Shown: piece after piece, positions 1 to 6,499 of the stretch | Position numbering within the stretch: position 1 is the stretch's first letter | How the letters are laid out: each line of letters starts with the position of its first letter | Source of the DNA: a bacterium | Lineage (GTDB): Bacteria; Krumholzibacteriota; Krumholzibacteriia; Krumholzibacteriales; WJIX01 | Assembly (NCBI GenBank): GCA_021160845.1 | Contig: JAGHBT010000024.1 | Span: forward strand, 1 to 7,053 | Direction: 5' to 3' | Length of the DNA stretch: 7,053 bases | Notes under the pieces: model-generated | Told to the model about the DNA's origin: nothing | Database searches by the model: none | The model's input: only the letters and a program-made list of their open reading frames with translations | Program-made: the position numbers and the translations under genes

Positions 1-1109
1 GCGGTATTAAAAAGGGTCGAATAATTGATGAGGAAAAAGTAGCCGGAATACTCGCGTCATGCAAAGTTGAGGCCGAGAGGATGGCGGGCGTCAGTGTTGA
101 GGCCGCTTGTTTGTCAATTTCGAGTGAGAGTATAAGAAGTTTTAGCAGCCAGGGTGTATTGACTTTACAAGACGGAAAGCAAATTTCGGAAAGAGAAATT
201 CAGCATGTGACAAAAAACGCCCTGAAAGTACCACTTCCTTCGGAAAGATATGTTCTGCATACGATAAAACAAGGATTTACTGTTGACGGTAACTCAAACA
301 TCGTAGATCCAATAGGGTTACAAGCGGTCCGCCTGGAAAAAAACATTCATATTGTAACAGATGTAAAAGAAGAGGCGGAAAAGTTGAAGAGAGTAATGAA
401 ATCTAACAGCATTGAAATAATCGATTTTGTTTTCAGTCCGTTTGCAGCGGCCGGTGCCATTCTTAAGGGGTTTGACAAGATGGAGGGGGCGCTGATAATT
501 GATCTTGGGGGGGAAGTTACATCGTATGCGCTTTATCATGCAGGAGTTGTTAGAAGCAGTGGAATACTCCCGGTTGGCGGGTTTAATATCTCGAACGACC
601 TGTCTATAGGATTGGAAATTCCATTTGAGAGAGCGGAAAAATTAAAGATTGAGAATGGCGTTGTGAATCTTCCGGTTTCTTCACCGGAAAAGGATAACAG
701 TGTTGGAATATCAATTGATAGCACTTTCCCTCAAATTGGGTTTGAAAAGATTGAGGAAATTGTTCTGCCTAGGTGTGAAGAGATATTTACTCTCATCAAG
801 AATGACGTTATGCATGATCCATCTTTTAATTTGATGGAAGGGAATATTGTATTATCCGGCGGAGGGAGCAAATTAAAGGGGATTGAGGGTACAGTTGAAA
901 ATGTTTTTGGTTCAGGAGTGTTGAGCGAACGTCAGCCCGATGTTGTGGGACTTAGTGAGCTTGTGGCTGATGAAAGCTGGAATGTAAGTATTGGTTTGCT
1001 AAAGCGTGGGGAGGAGATATTAGCGGAGCATTTTGAAGAGAAAAAAGGCACGAAAGATTACTTTAATTGGGTAGTTGAAGGCTTTAAAAAGGTAGCGAAT
1101 ACGTTTTAA
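1..1109 (+). CDS. ftsA: Cell division protein FtsA, 5'-truncated by window edge
   Basis: Actin-like ATPase that tethers FtsZ filaments to the inner face of the cytoplasmic membrane and recruits later divisome proteins. The reading frame is open from base 3 with no start in view. The visible part begins in the region matching E. coli FtsA around residue 45, so roughly 45-55 N-terminal residues (including phosphate-1) lie outside the window. The ATG at 81 is internal. Visible landmarks are the 1C-like segment (about 40-330), a phosphate-2 loop DLGGEVTS at 501-524, the adenosine motif VLSGGGSKL near 850-876, and a C-terminal amphipathic helix (NWVVEGFKKVANTF, ending at 1106) that resembles the membrane-targeting sequence of FtsA. 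The phosphate-2 loop is unusual: the family form is close to DIGGGTTD, and here the third Gly is Glu and the final Asp is Ser. ftsZ follows after 16 nt, the usual order. Identification is by family pattern and gene order, and is very secure. Confidence 0.96.
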   Translation, partial: GIKKGRIIDEEKVAGILASCKVEAERMAGVSVEAACLSISSESIRSFSSQGVLTLQDGKQISEREIQHVTKNALKVPLPSERYVLHTIKQGFTVDGNSNIVDPIGLQAVRLEKNIHIVTDVKEEAEKLKRVMKSNSIEIIDFVFSPFAAAGAILKGFDKMEGALIIDLGGEVTSYALYHAGVVRSSGILPVGGFNISNDLSIGLEIPFERAEKLKIENGVVNLPVSSPEKDNSVGISIDSTFPQIGFEKIEEIVLPRCEEIFTLIKNDVMHDPSFNLMEGNIVLSGGGSKLKGIEGTVENVFGSGVLSERQPDVVGLSELVADESWNVSIGLLKRGEEILAEHFEEKKGTKDYFNWVVEGFKKVANTF

Positions 1110-1125
1110 CCAGAGGAGGTTAAAG

Positions 1126-2265
1126 ATGAGGTTCGAATTTGATGAAGGCTCTGAACTGGCGAAGATAAAGGTTATTGGTGTTGGGGGCGCTGGAGGGAAT
1201 GCGGTTAACCGCATGATAGATTATGGTCTCCAGGGCGTTGAATTTTTGGCTGTGAATACGGATGCACAAGTTTTGGAATATTCAAAAGCTCACAAAAAGA
1301 TTCAGATAGGAAGCAGGCTAACTTCCGGGCTTGGATCGGGCGGTAAACCTGAAATCGGAGAAAAAGCGATTGAAGAAGATGCCGATATAGTTGGTGAAAT
1401 GCTTGATGGAGCGGACATGGTTTTTGTAACAGCCGGGATGGGGGGAGGAACCGGAACGGGAGCTAGTCCTATGATTGCTCGCATGGCACGCGAAAGAGGA
1501 GCCCTGACTGTTGGAATAGTAACAATGCCTTTTTCTTTTGAGGGAAGATGGCGTGAAAGATTGGCGATGGAGGGAGTCGAATTGTTAAAAAAAGAGCTTG
1601 ATACCCTTATTCTAATAAGAAACGACAAGCTGCTTTCACTGGTTTCGCAGGAGACCCCTCTTGAAGAGGCTTTTTCAACAGCCGACTCAGTTCTTCACCA
1701 TGCGACAAAGGGTATTTCGGACCTTGTGACAATTCCGGGATTAATTAATCTTGACTTTGCTGACGTTCGTACTACAATGAGCGATATGGGTGACGCGCTT
1801 ATGGGAACAGGCGTAGGCAGTGGTGAGGGAAGAGCCATAGAAGCATCGAGATTAGCGTTAAATAGTCCATTGCTGGATGATGTTTCGATTAAAGGGGCCA
1901 AGGGAGTACTTGTAAACATTACGGGTGACAGTAAGATGTCGCTCCATGAGGTTTCACAGGCAACTGCGATTATTAGTGAAGAAGCAGGGGATGATGCCAA
2001 TGTTATTTTCGGTGCAGTTGTTGATGATACCTTGGATGGGGAATTACATGTTACAGTAATTGCTACCGGATTTGAATCCGGTAGGCATATGAGGAGACCG
2101 GCTTATAGTGATGCCTCCCGATTTGGCGTAAAAAAAGAAGAAGAAATGAGAATTGAAAGTGATAGAGAAGATTCAAGGATTTATGTGAGAAATTTTGCCG
2201 GCGTGGGCCTTGCCGCGGAGGTTGATCTCGATGTTCCCACATTCTTGAGAAAGCAGCACGATTGA
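1126..2265 (+). CDS. ftsZ: Cell division protein FtsZ
   Basis: Tubulin-like GTPase that polymerises into the cytokinetic Z-ring in the cytoplasm. The 379 residues are a normal length. Motifs in order are GVGGAGGNAVNRM (18-30), the GTP-binding signature GMGGGTGTG (104-112), the T7 synergy loop NLDFAD (208-213) with the two catalytic Asp residues D210 and D213, a short acidic/basic linker (about 319-364), and a canonical C-terminal peptide DLDVPTFLRKQ (367-377) for binding FtsA and other partners. The ATG at 1126 is chosen because AGAGGAGGT (1112-1120) lies six bases upstream of it, counted from GGAGG. Residue 165 is Arg in LIRNDKLL, where most homologues have Pro (IPNDKLL), a mild peculiarity close to the nucleotide pocket. 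It is co-directional with ftsA and a TPR gene, so co-transcription is likely. Confidence 0.98.
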   Translation: MRFEFDEGSELAKIKVIGVGGAGGNAVNRMIDYGLQGVEFLAVNTDAQVLEYSKAHKKIQIGSRLTSGLGSGGKPEIGEKAIEEDADIVGEMLDGADMVFVTAGMGGGTGTGASPMIARMARERGALTVGIVTMPFSFEGRWRERLAMEGVELLKKELDTLILIRNDKLLSLVSQETPLEEAFSTADSVLHHATKGISDLVTIPGLINLDFADVRTTMSDMGDALMGTGVGSGEGRAIEASRLALNSPLLDDVSIKGAKGVLVNITGDSKMSLHEVSQATAIISEEAGDDANVIFGAVVDDTLDGELHVTVIATGFESGRHMRRPAYSDASRFGVKKEEEMRIESDREDSRIYVRNFAGVGLAAEVDLDVPTFLRKQHD

Positions 2266-2267
2266 AT

Positions 2268-2273
2268 GGAGGG
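2268..2273 (+). promoter_or_regulatory. Shine-Dalgarno fixing a TTG start for the TPR gene
   Basis: GGAGGG starts two bases after the ftsZ stop and sits six bases before TTG at 2280. This strong site is why the rare TTG is taken as the start rather than a later ATG. Confidence 0.75.
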
Positions 2274-2279
2274 TGTTAA

Positions 2280-3920
2280 TTGTCGTTTTGGGGAAGAATA
2301 TTCGGCCTGAAAAGCAATCCTGAATATGAGAAAGGGATAAAATATTATAACGAGGAAAACTATGAGTTAGCTATAGAGCAACTGGAGAAAGCAACTGACT
2401 CGATAGGACGCGATGATCCAACATATGCACTTGGTATGTTTTACGCCGCGGAAGCACATGTTCACATGGGAACCGCGATGTACTTCTCCGGAGATATCGA
2501 TGGGGCTTTGAAGCATTTTGAAAAGGCTGTTGTTGAAAATCCTACTTATCCGGATTTGTATTACAGGATGGGGGTTATCTACCATCGTCAGGATAGGAAC
2601 GATAAAGCAATCGAGATGTTTGAAAGGGCTATTAAACTCAATTCAGGCTATTTTGAAGCAGTGTGTTATTTGGGAATTGTTCTTCACGACGAAGGCAAGC
2701 AGGAAGAGGCGGATATACAGTTTCAAAAGGCCCTTGATCTTTCAGCTGACAGAACAACACCTATTAGCAAATTTTTGAGTGAGCATCTTGCCAGTAACAA
2801 AACTGAAATTCCCCCTATGTCTTCATTGAAGGGTGCAATCGACGCGAGCCTTGAATTCAATTCAGTGCTTAAAAATGGTGTAGAATTGTTTAATACGGGA
2901 AATTTTATTGAAGCGGCAAAGAGTTTTAATATTCTCAAGGAAATGCATCCGGGCTACGCGGATGTACGATTTAAACTGGCGCTTTCATATCTAAGAGGGA
3001 ATGACTATGGCCTAGCCCGTGCAGAGTTTGAAGAAGCTTTGAAAATTAACCCTGGTTACAGCGAAGCACGGTTTTATCTTGGCATTCTACTATTTGATCA
3101 AAAAAAATATCTTCAGGCTCTTCCGCACTTCAAAGAAGCCGTTAAGCAGAATGCCGACTATGCTGATCTACAATCTTATCTCGGCGCTACGTTTCTTTAT
3201 CTTGGCAGGTATGAGGAAGCCAGAGATATATTAGAAAAGGTTGTCAGCGATGCTCCGGGATTTTCACAGGCCCTTTATTATTATGGCCTTTTACTCTATA
3301 TGATGGGTGAGAATTCCGAGGCTATAGATGTTCTTAAGAACGGAATGAAAACCGAGGAAAAGTATGGAGCTAATGATATTAATTTGGCTCTTATCCAGCT
3401 TAACGAGGGTGATCTTGAAGGCGCAATGGTAACATTAAAAAGCATTCTTAACGCGGGGGTTAAAAGTGCGGATGTATATTACTTTGTAGGAGAAGTTTAT
3501 CTCAGGACGGAGAGCCTGGAAGAAGCCGAACTCTATTTCCGTAAAGCCCTTGAATTGAATAACAATTATCTAAGGGCAAGGGAAAAGCTTACTTATCTTC
3601 TTGTGAGAAAGGGAAAGTATAAAGAAGCTGAGCGTTTCCTTGGTAAAAATAGCGAGGGATTCGCGGATATTTATAAAATTATGGGAGATATCCAGTACTA
3701 TCAGAAGAACTTTGAAAAAGCGGAAGAATATTACAGGAAAAGCCTGGAAGTAAACTCTGAATATACTGATGTTCTGCTTTCTCTCGCTATAGTGTTGAGA
3801 AACAAAGGCGAGAGCGATGAGGCTCAAGTATTTATAAAAAGGCTTCTTGAAATCCAACCTGAGAACCTGGCCGCGAGAAATCTTCTCGGAGAGGGCCCCT
3901 TAAATATTGAAGAGATATAA
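2280..3920 (+). CDS. Large tetratricopeptide-repeat (TPR) protein next to ftsZ
   Basis: A 546-residue protein made almost entirely of TPR helix pairs. About 14 repeats can be laid out by eye: four at residues 13-158, a linker at about 159-190, and roughly ten more at 192-540. They show the usual pattern of small residue-aromatic-Gly/Ala in helix A, Ala near the middle of helix B, and PGY/NY turns (NPTY, NSGY, NPGY, NADY, APGF). There is no signal peptide or membrane helix. The N-terminus MSFWGRIFGLKS could form a short amphipathic helix that touches the membrane, which is inference. TPR arrays are protein-interaction scaffolds and no catalytic domain is visible. It lies 14 nt after ftsZ and 15 nt before the radical SAM gene, so it is probably in the same operon, and a division-associated adaptor role is conceivable but unproven. 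The start is TTG with a good ribosome-binding site. The TPR fold is certain and the function unknown. Confidence 0.93.
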   Translation: MSFWGRIFGLKSNPEYEKGIKYYNEENYELAIEQLEKATDSIGRDDPTYALGMFYAAEAHVHMGTAMYFSGDIDGALKHFEKAVVENPTYPDLYYRMGVIYHRQDRNDKAIEMFERAIKLNSGYFEAVCYLGIVLHDEGKQEEADIQFQKALDLSADRTTPISKFLSEHLASNKTEIPPMSSLKGAIDASLEFNSVLKNGVELFNTGNFIEAAKSFNILKEMHPGYADVRFKLALSYLRGNDYGLARAEFEEALKINPGYSEARFYLGILLFDQKKYLQALPHFKEAVKQNADYADLQSYLGATFLYLGRYEEARDILEKVVSDAPGFSQALYYYGLLLYMMGENSEAIDVLKNGMKTEEKYGANDINLALIQLNEGDLEGAMVTLKSILNAGVKSADVYYFVGEVYLRTESLEEAELYFRKALELNNNYLRAREKLTYLLVRKGKYKEAERFLGKNSEGFADIYKIMGDIQYYQKNFEKAEEYYRKSLEVNSEYTDVLLSLAIVLRNKGESDEAQVFIKRLLEIQPENLAARNLLGEGPLNIEEI

Positions 3921-3926
3921 CGATTT

Positions 3927-3931
3927 GAGGA
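3927..3931 (+). promoter_or_regulatory. Shine-Dalgarno fixing a TTG start for the radical SAM gene
   Basis: GAGGA lies a few bases before TTG at 3936. The alternative in-frame GTG at 3951 has no purine-rich site in front of it, so TTG is preferred. Confidence 0.6.
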
Positions 3932-3935
3932 ACTC

Positions 3936-5519
3936 TTGTCTCCAAATCCGGTGAAAAATAAGATAAATAGCAAAATGTGTGGGGAAAGATATATCGTAAA
4001 TTTTCAAAAGCCTGCCAGAATGGCAAATAATGTTTTTGTCGGTTATCCCTCTTCCTATAGAGAGGGTATGTCAAACCTTGGATTTCATTTTGTCTTCGGC
4101 GAATTGAAATCAAGGGAGTTGATGAGAGTTGAGCGCTTTTTTACCGATACTTCGCCGCTGACTTTTGAATCGGGATTAAAGATTTCATCCGCTATTGCTC
4201 TGTTTTTTTCTTTTTCTTTTGAAGAAGACTATTTGAATCTTGTCAGGATATTAATAGATTCCGGGATAGAACCAAGCAGAGAAGAAAGGGGATGCCGGCC
4301 AATAATAGTTGTTGGGGGGCCGGCAGTTAGCGCCAATCCAGTTCCAATGTCTCAGGTGGCTGATATTATTTCCATTGGCGAGGGAGAGGAAACTGTAGCT
4401 AAGATAGCGGCTTTTGTGGAGGAATATAATGGAGGGGGAAGGGGTGAAATTCTTGAAAAGCTATCCGGTGTCGACGGCATATTTATTTCCGGGCAACCTG
4501 GGAAAGGGGTTGTTTTTGCTCATCCGGAAATAATTTCTAAACTTCCGATGTCTATACTTCTTTCCGGAAAAACTGTGTTTTCAGATATGCTCCTTATGGA
4601 GATAAGCAGAGGATGCCCGGGGAGGTGCTGTTTCTGTCTGGCATCGGCGATCTACCGTCCCCTAAGAATACAGCCGTATGACTCGATAATGGAAACTCTG
4701 GAGGAAATTCCCCGATTTGTGAATAAAATCGGTCTGGTAAGTACATCGGTGACCTCACATCCTGATTTCAGCAGGATTGTAGAGGAGTTAATTAAGCGCA
4801 AAATCAAGACGTCATTCAGCTCATTAAGGGCGGAAGATATAGATAATGAGAAGGCCCTTCAGATAGGAAGAACGGGAACGAGAAGTGTGGCATTGGCTCC
4901 TGAAACCGGTAGTGAAGCAATGAGGTTTATCTTGGGAAAGAAGGTGCCCGATGACGCTTATTTTAATGCCGCCAATCTTCTTGCCTTACAAGGTATAAAG
5001 AGATTTACTATTTATTTGCTTTCCGGATATCCGGGTGAAACAGAACAAGTAATAAATGAAACAAGGTTGTTTATGGAGAAATTCAAGAAGGCGGTCAGAA
5101 GAGGTATTGTGTCTGTACATATAAATATTGTTATTCCGAAACCGTGGACCCCACTTCAGTTTTACGCTATGCCGGAACGGAAGAGTCTGGAAAGGAAATT
5201 AAAGGAATTAGCAGGAGCCTGCGAAGGTCCCAGCCGAAATATAAGAATTAAATCGGTGAGGAGTTCGTTAAGGCAGGCGATTTTGTCCCTAGGGAGCGAC
5301 GATGTCGGCAAGGCTGTGATTGAATACGGTAAGGGGAGAATATCATGGAACAAAGCCCTCGCGCACAATGATATTGATCCGGGATTTATACATGATAAAG
5401 GGCGTGTTTCCCAAGTGTTACCCTGGGAGTTTATTTCAGGATCCATAAACCGGCAGTATCTTTTAAGGAGATATAACGATCTGATGAATAAAACTGGTAC
5501 AGGGGAGACAATTAGATAG
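3936..5519 (+). CDS. Radical SAM protein with B12-binding-like N-terminal domain (TIGR03960-like)
   Basis: A 527-residue iron-sulfur enzyme predicted to bind a [4Fe-4S] cluster and S-adenosylmethionine. The cluster motif is CPGRCCFC, with ligands C227, C231 and C234 (CX3CX2C). Residues about 33-160 look like the Rossmann-type B12-binding domain that precedes many COG1032 radical SAM proteins (VGYPSSYREGMSNLGF, VVGGPAVSANP, GEGEET). The cobalamin-ligand signature DxHxxG is not visible, so corrinoid binding is doubtful. The SAM barrel continues through APETGSEAMRF (321-331) and PKPWTPLQF (401-409). The C-terminal part has a Trp after a Gly-rich stretch (GRISWNKAL) and LPWEF (495-499), features I recall from the TIGR03960 group. 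The substrate is unknown. The gene begins 15 nt after the TPR gene and is probably the last gene of the ftsAZ transcript. The radical SAM assignment is firm, and the subfamily is from memory. Confidence 0.9.
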   Translation: MSPNPVKNKINSKMCGERYIVNFQKPARMANNVFVGYPSSYREGMSNLGFHFVFGELKSRELMRVERFFTDTSPLTFESGLKISSAIALFFSFSFEEDYLNLVRILIDSGIEPSREERGCRPIIVVGGPAVSANPVPMSQVADIISIGEGEETVAKIAAFVEEYNGGGRGEILEKLSGVDGIFISGQPGKGVVFAHPEIISKLPMSILLSGKTVFSDMLLMEISRGCPGRCCFCLASAIYRPLRIQPYDSIMETLEEIPRFVNKIGLVSTSVTSHPDFSRIVEELIKRKIKTSFSSLRAEDIDNEKALQIGRTGTRSVALAPETGSEAMRFILGKKVPDDAYFNAANLLALQGIKRFTIYLLSGYPGETEQVINETRLFMEKFKKAVRRGIVSVHINIVIPKPWTPLQFYAMPERKSLERKLKELAGACEGPSRNIRIKSVRSSLRQAILSLGSDDVGKAVIEYGKGRISWNKALAHNDIDPGFIHDKGRVSQVLPWEFISGSINRQYLLRRYNDLMNKTGTGETIR

Positions 5520-5613
5520 GGCATATTCATAAAGCCCCGTTGTACGCCGTCTAAAGGTAATTTCATATCTAATAAATTTCAATCTTGTAACTTCCGTTTA
5601 ATTGTGGTAGAAC

Positions 5614-5641
5614 TGTTTTAGTATAGGGCAGGTACAAAACA
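5614..5641. repeat. Imperfect inverted repeat upstream of the peroxiredoxin gene
   Basis: TGTTTT-A-GTA (5614-5623) is complementary to TACAAAACA (5633-5641) with one bulged A, giving nine base pairs around a nine-base loop. No T-tract follows, so it does not look like an intrinsic terminator. It ends nine bases before a possible -35 element, a place where an operator could sit. It does not match the PerR box, and I see no OxyR-type site. Confidence 0.4.
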
Positions 5642-5650
5642 ACGATCAAT

Positions 5651-5681
5651 TTGACATTCGGATTAATAACCGCTGTATGAA
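5651..5681 (+). promoter_or_regulatory. Candidate sigma-70-type promoter for the peroxiredoxin gene
   Basis: A perfect -35 hexamer TTGACA (5651-5656) is followed by a weak -10, either TATGAA at 5676-5681 (4 of 6, spacing 19) or TGTATG at 5674-5679 (3 of 6, spacing 17). A transcript from here would begin around 5687, after the upstream ATG at 5681 and before the preferred start at 5726. The -10 is poor, so this remains a suggestion. Confidence 0.4.
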
Positions 5682-5711
5682 TGCCTGCAGAATCGAGTAA
5701 GGCGGTTTACA

Positions 5712-5718
5712 AAGGGGG
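5712..5718 (+). promoter_or_regulatory. Shine-Dalgarno choosing the peroxiredoxin start at 5726
   Basis: AAGGGGG lies seven bases before ATG at 5726. The in-frame ATG at 5681 would add 15 residues with no family similarity, has no comparable site, and overlaps the candidate -10 element, so it is rejected. Confidence 0.7.
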
Positions 5719-5725
5719 CGGAATA

Positions 5726-6376
5726 ATGGAAGAGACAAAAATAAATATGCCGTTACTTGGGGATGATTTTCCTGAGCTGAAGGTGCAAACAACACACGGG
5801 AGAATGAATATTCCCGCAGACTATAAAGGCAACTGGTTTGTGCTGTTTAGCCATCCAGCTGATTTTACGCCTGTTTGCACAACAGAATTTGTGGCCTTTC
5901 AAAAACGATATGAGCAATTTAAAGAGCTGGATTGCAAATTGATTGGAATGTCGATAGATCAAGTATTCTCTCATATCAAATGGGTCCAATGGATAAAATC
6001 AGAACTGGATATAGAAATTGAATTTCCAATCATAGCGGCAAATGATGCTATTGCCATGAAGCTTGGGATGCTGCATCCGGGGAAAGGAACAAACACCGTT
6101 AGGGCTGTATTTATAGTCGATCCGGAGAGTAAAGTTCGTTTGATAATGTACTATCCACAGGAAGTTGGCCGAAATATGGATGAAATCGTCCGTGCGGTTA
6201 AGGCACTTCAAATCTCAGATAAACAAGGTGCTGTAGCGGCGGGATGGCCAAATAATGAATTAATCGGCGATAGAATTATTGTTCCCCCGGCAAGCAACGA
6301 AAAAGATGCCGAGAAGCGTTTACAGGAATATGACTGCTATGATTGGTGGTTTTGCCACAAACCACTAGAAAAGTAG
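5726..6376 (+). CDS. Peroxiredoxin, Prx6 / archaeal-type
   Basis: Cytoplasmic thiol peroxidase that reduces hydrogen peroxide and organic hydroperoxides. The protein has 216 residues from ATG 5726. The active-site motif PADFTPVC gives P44, T48 and the peroxidatic C51 (PxxxTxxC), and R126 (NTVRAVF) and R149 (VGRN) fit the conserved arginines of the Prx6 group. The thioredoxin fold is followed by the long C-terminal dimerisation arm typical of Prx6, with GWPNNELIGDRIIVPP and a terminal CYDWWFC holding C204 and C210. This CX5C pair is characteristic of the archaeal-type enzymes such as the Aeropyrum pernix protein, where the C-terminal cysteines take part in disulfide chemistry. No reductase gene is adjacent. 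Sampled GC (5881-6000) is only about 34%. An attC-like motif begins at the base immediately after the TAG stop. The family is secure, and the electron donor is unknown. Confidence 0.95.
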   Translation: MEETKINMPLLGDDFPELKVQTTHGRMNIPADYKGNWFVLFSHPADFTPVCTTEFVAFQKRYEQFKELDCKLIGMSIDQVFSHIKWVQWIKSELDIEIEFPIIAANDAIAMKLGMLHPGKGTNTVRAVFIVDPESKVRLIMYYPQEVGRNMDEIVRAVKALQISDKQGAVAAGWPNNELIGDRIIVPPASNEKDAEKRLQEYDCYDWWFCHKPLEK

Positions 6377-6428
6377 GTCTAACACTAGGTTGTGGCGGTG
6401 CCGTCGCAGCTGGAACGTATAGTTAGGC
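6377..6428 (+). other. attC-like integron recombination site, short and degenerate
   Basis: The outer boxes are GTCTAAC (6377-6383, RYYYAAC) and GTTAGGC (6422-6428, GTTRRRY), which pair except for one T-G wobble. Symmetric five-base spacers follow inside (6384-6388 and 6417-6421). The inner boxes GTTGTGGC (6389-6396) and GCTGGAAC (6409-6416) pair partly, with one G-G mismatch and two wobbles, around a 12-base loop. The layout is that of an attC site, but 52 bp is short for the class and the inner arm is weak on the bottom strand, which is the recombining one. An alternative is that the site extends to the next GTTAGGC at 6484-6490 (114 bp), but no inner-box pairing supports that. It touches the peroxiredoxin stop codon, as attC sites often do with cassette genes. 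Confidence 0.5.
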
Positions 6429-6448
6429 TTAGAGAGCGATGCTATACG
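6416..6448. repeat. Inverted repeat CGTATAG / CTATACG
   Basis: CGTATAG (6416-6422) is the exact reverse complement of CTATACG (6442-6448), separated by 19 bases that include the GTTAGGC box at 6422. The same GTATAG element recurs in the palindrome at 6459-6480. Its role is unknown. Confidence 0.45.
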
Positions 6449-6458
6449 GTCTTTATCT

Positions 6459-6480
6459 TACTATACAGGTTTGTATAGTA
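6459..6480. repeat. Perfect 9-bp palindrome, operator-like
   Basis: TACTATACA (6459-6467) and TGTATAGTA (6472-6480) are exact reverse complements around a four-base centre GGTT. The size and symmetry suit a dimeric repressor's operator or a small hairpin. It ends three bases before the GTTAGGC cassette boundary. TATAGT at 6474-6479 could act as a -10 for the downstream lipoprotein gene, but no good -35 is visible. No T-tract follows, so a terminator is unlikely. Confidence 0.6.
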
Positions 6481-6486
6481 TATGTT

Positions 6487-6495
6487 AGGCGGTGA
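6487..6495 (+). promoter_or_regulatory. Shine-Dalgarno formed partly by the cassette boundary box
   Basis: AGGCGGTGA differs at one base from the ideal AGGAGGTGA and stands four bases before ATG 6500. Its first four bases belong to the GTTAGGC recombination box. It favours ATG 6500 over the in-frame ATG at 6482, which lies before the cassette boundary. Confidence 0.6.
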
Positions 6496-6499
6496 ATAC

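Noticed and set aside
1302..2000. Long antisense open frames inside ftsZ
   Set aside because: They are frame shadows of a conserved gene, Ser/Pro-rich with no recognisable domain or ribosome-binding site.
5516..5558. GGGC...GCCC inverted pair after the radical SAM gene as a terminator
   Set aside because: The stem is only four base pairs with an 11-base loop and there is no T-run after it.
5162..5566. 134-residue antisense open frame over the radical SAM 3' end
   Set aside because: It lies opposite conserved C-terminal motifs (LPWEF region) and shows no family features of its own.
5681..5725. Upstream in-frame ATG extending the peroxiredoxin by 15 residues
   Set aside because: It has no ribosome-binding site, the added residues have no family similarity, and it overlaps the candidate -10. 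ATG 5726 has a purine-rich site at the right distance.
6459..6483. Palindrome as an intrinsic terminator of the peroxiredoxin gene
   Set aside because: The stem is AT-rich and followed by TATGTTAGGC, not a T-tract.
6482..6499. Earlier ATG for the lipoprotein gene
   Set aside because: It lies before the cassette boundary and would put a Gly-Gly-Glu-Tyr stretch in front of an otherwise normal signal peptide.
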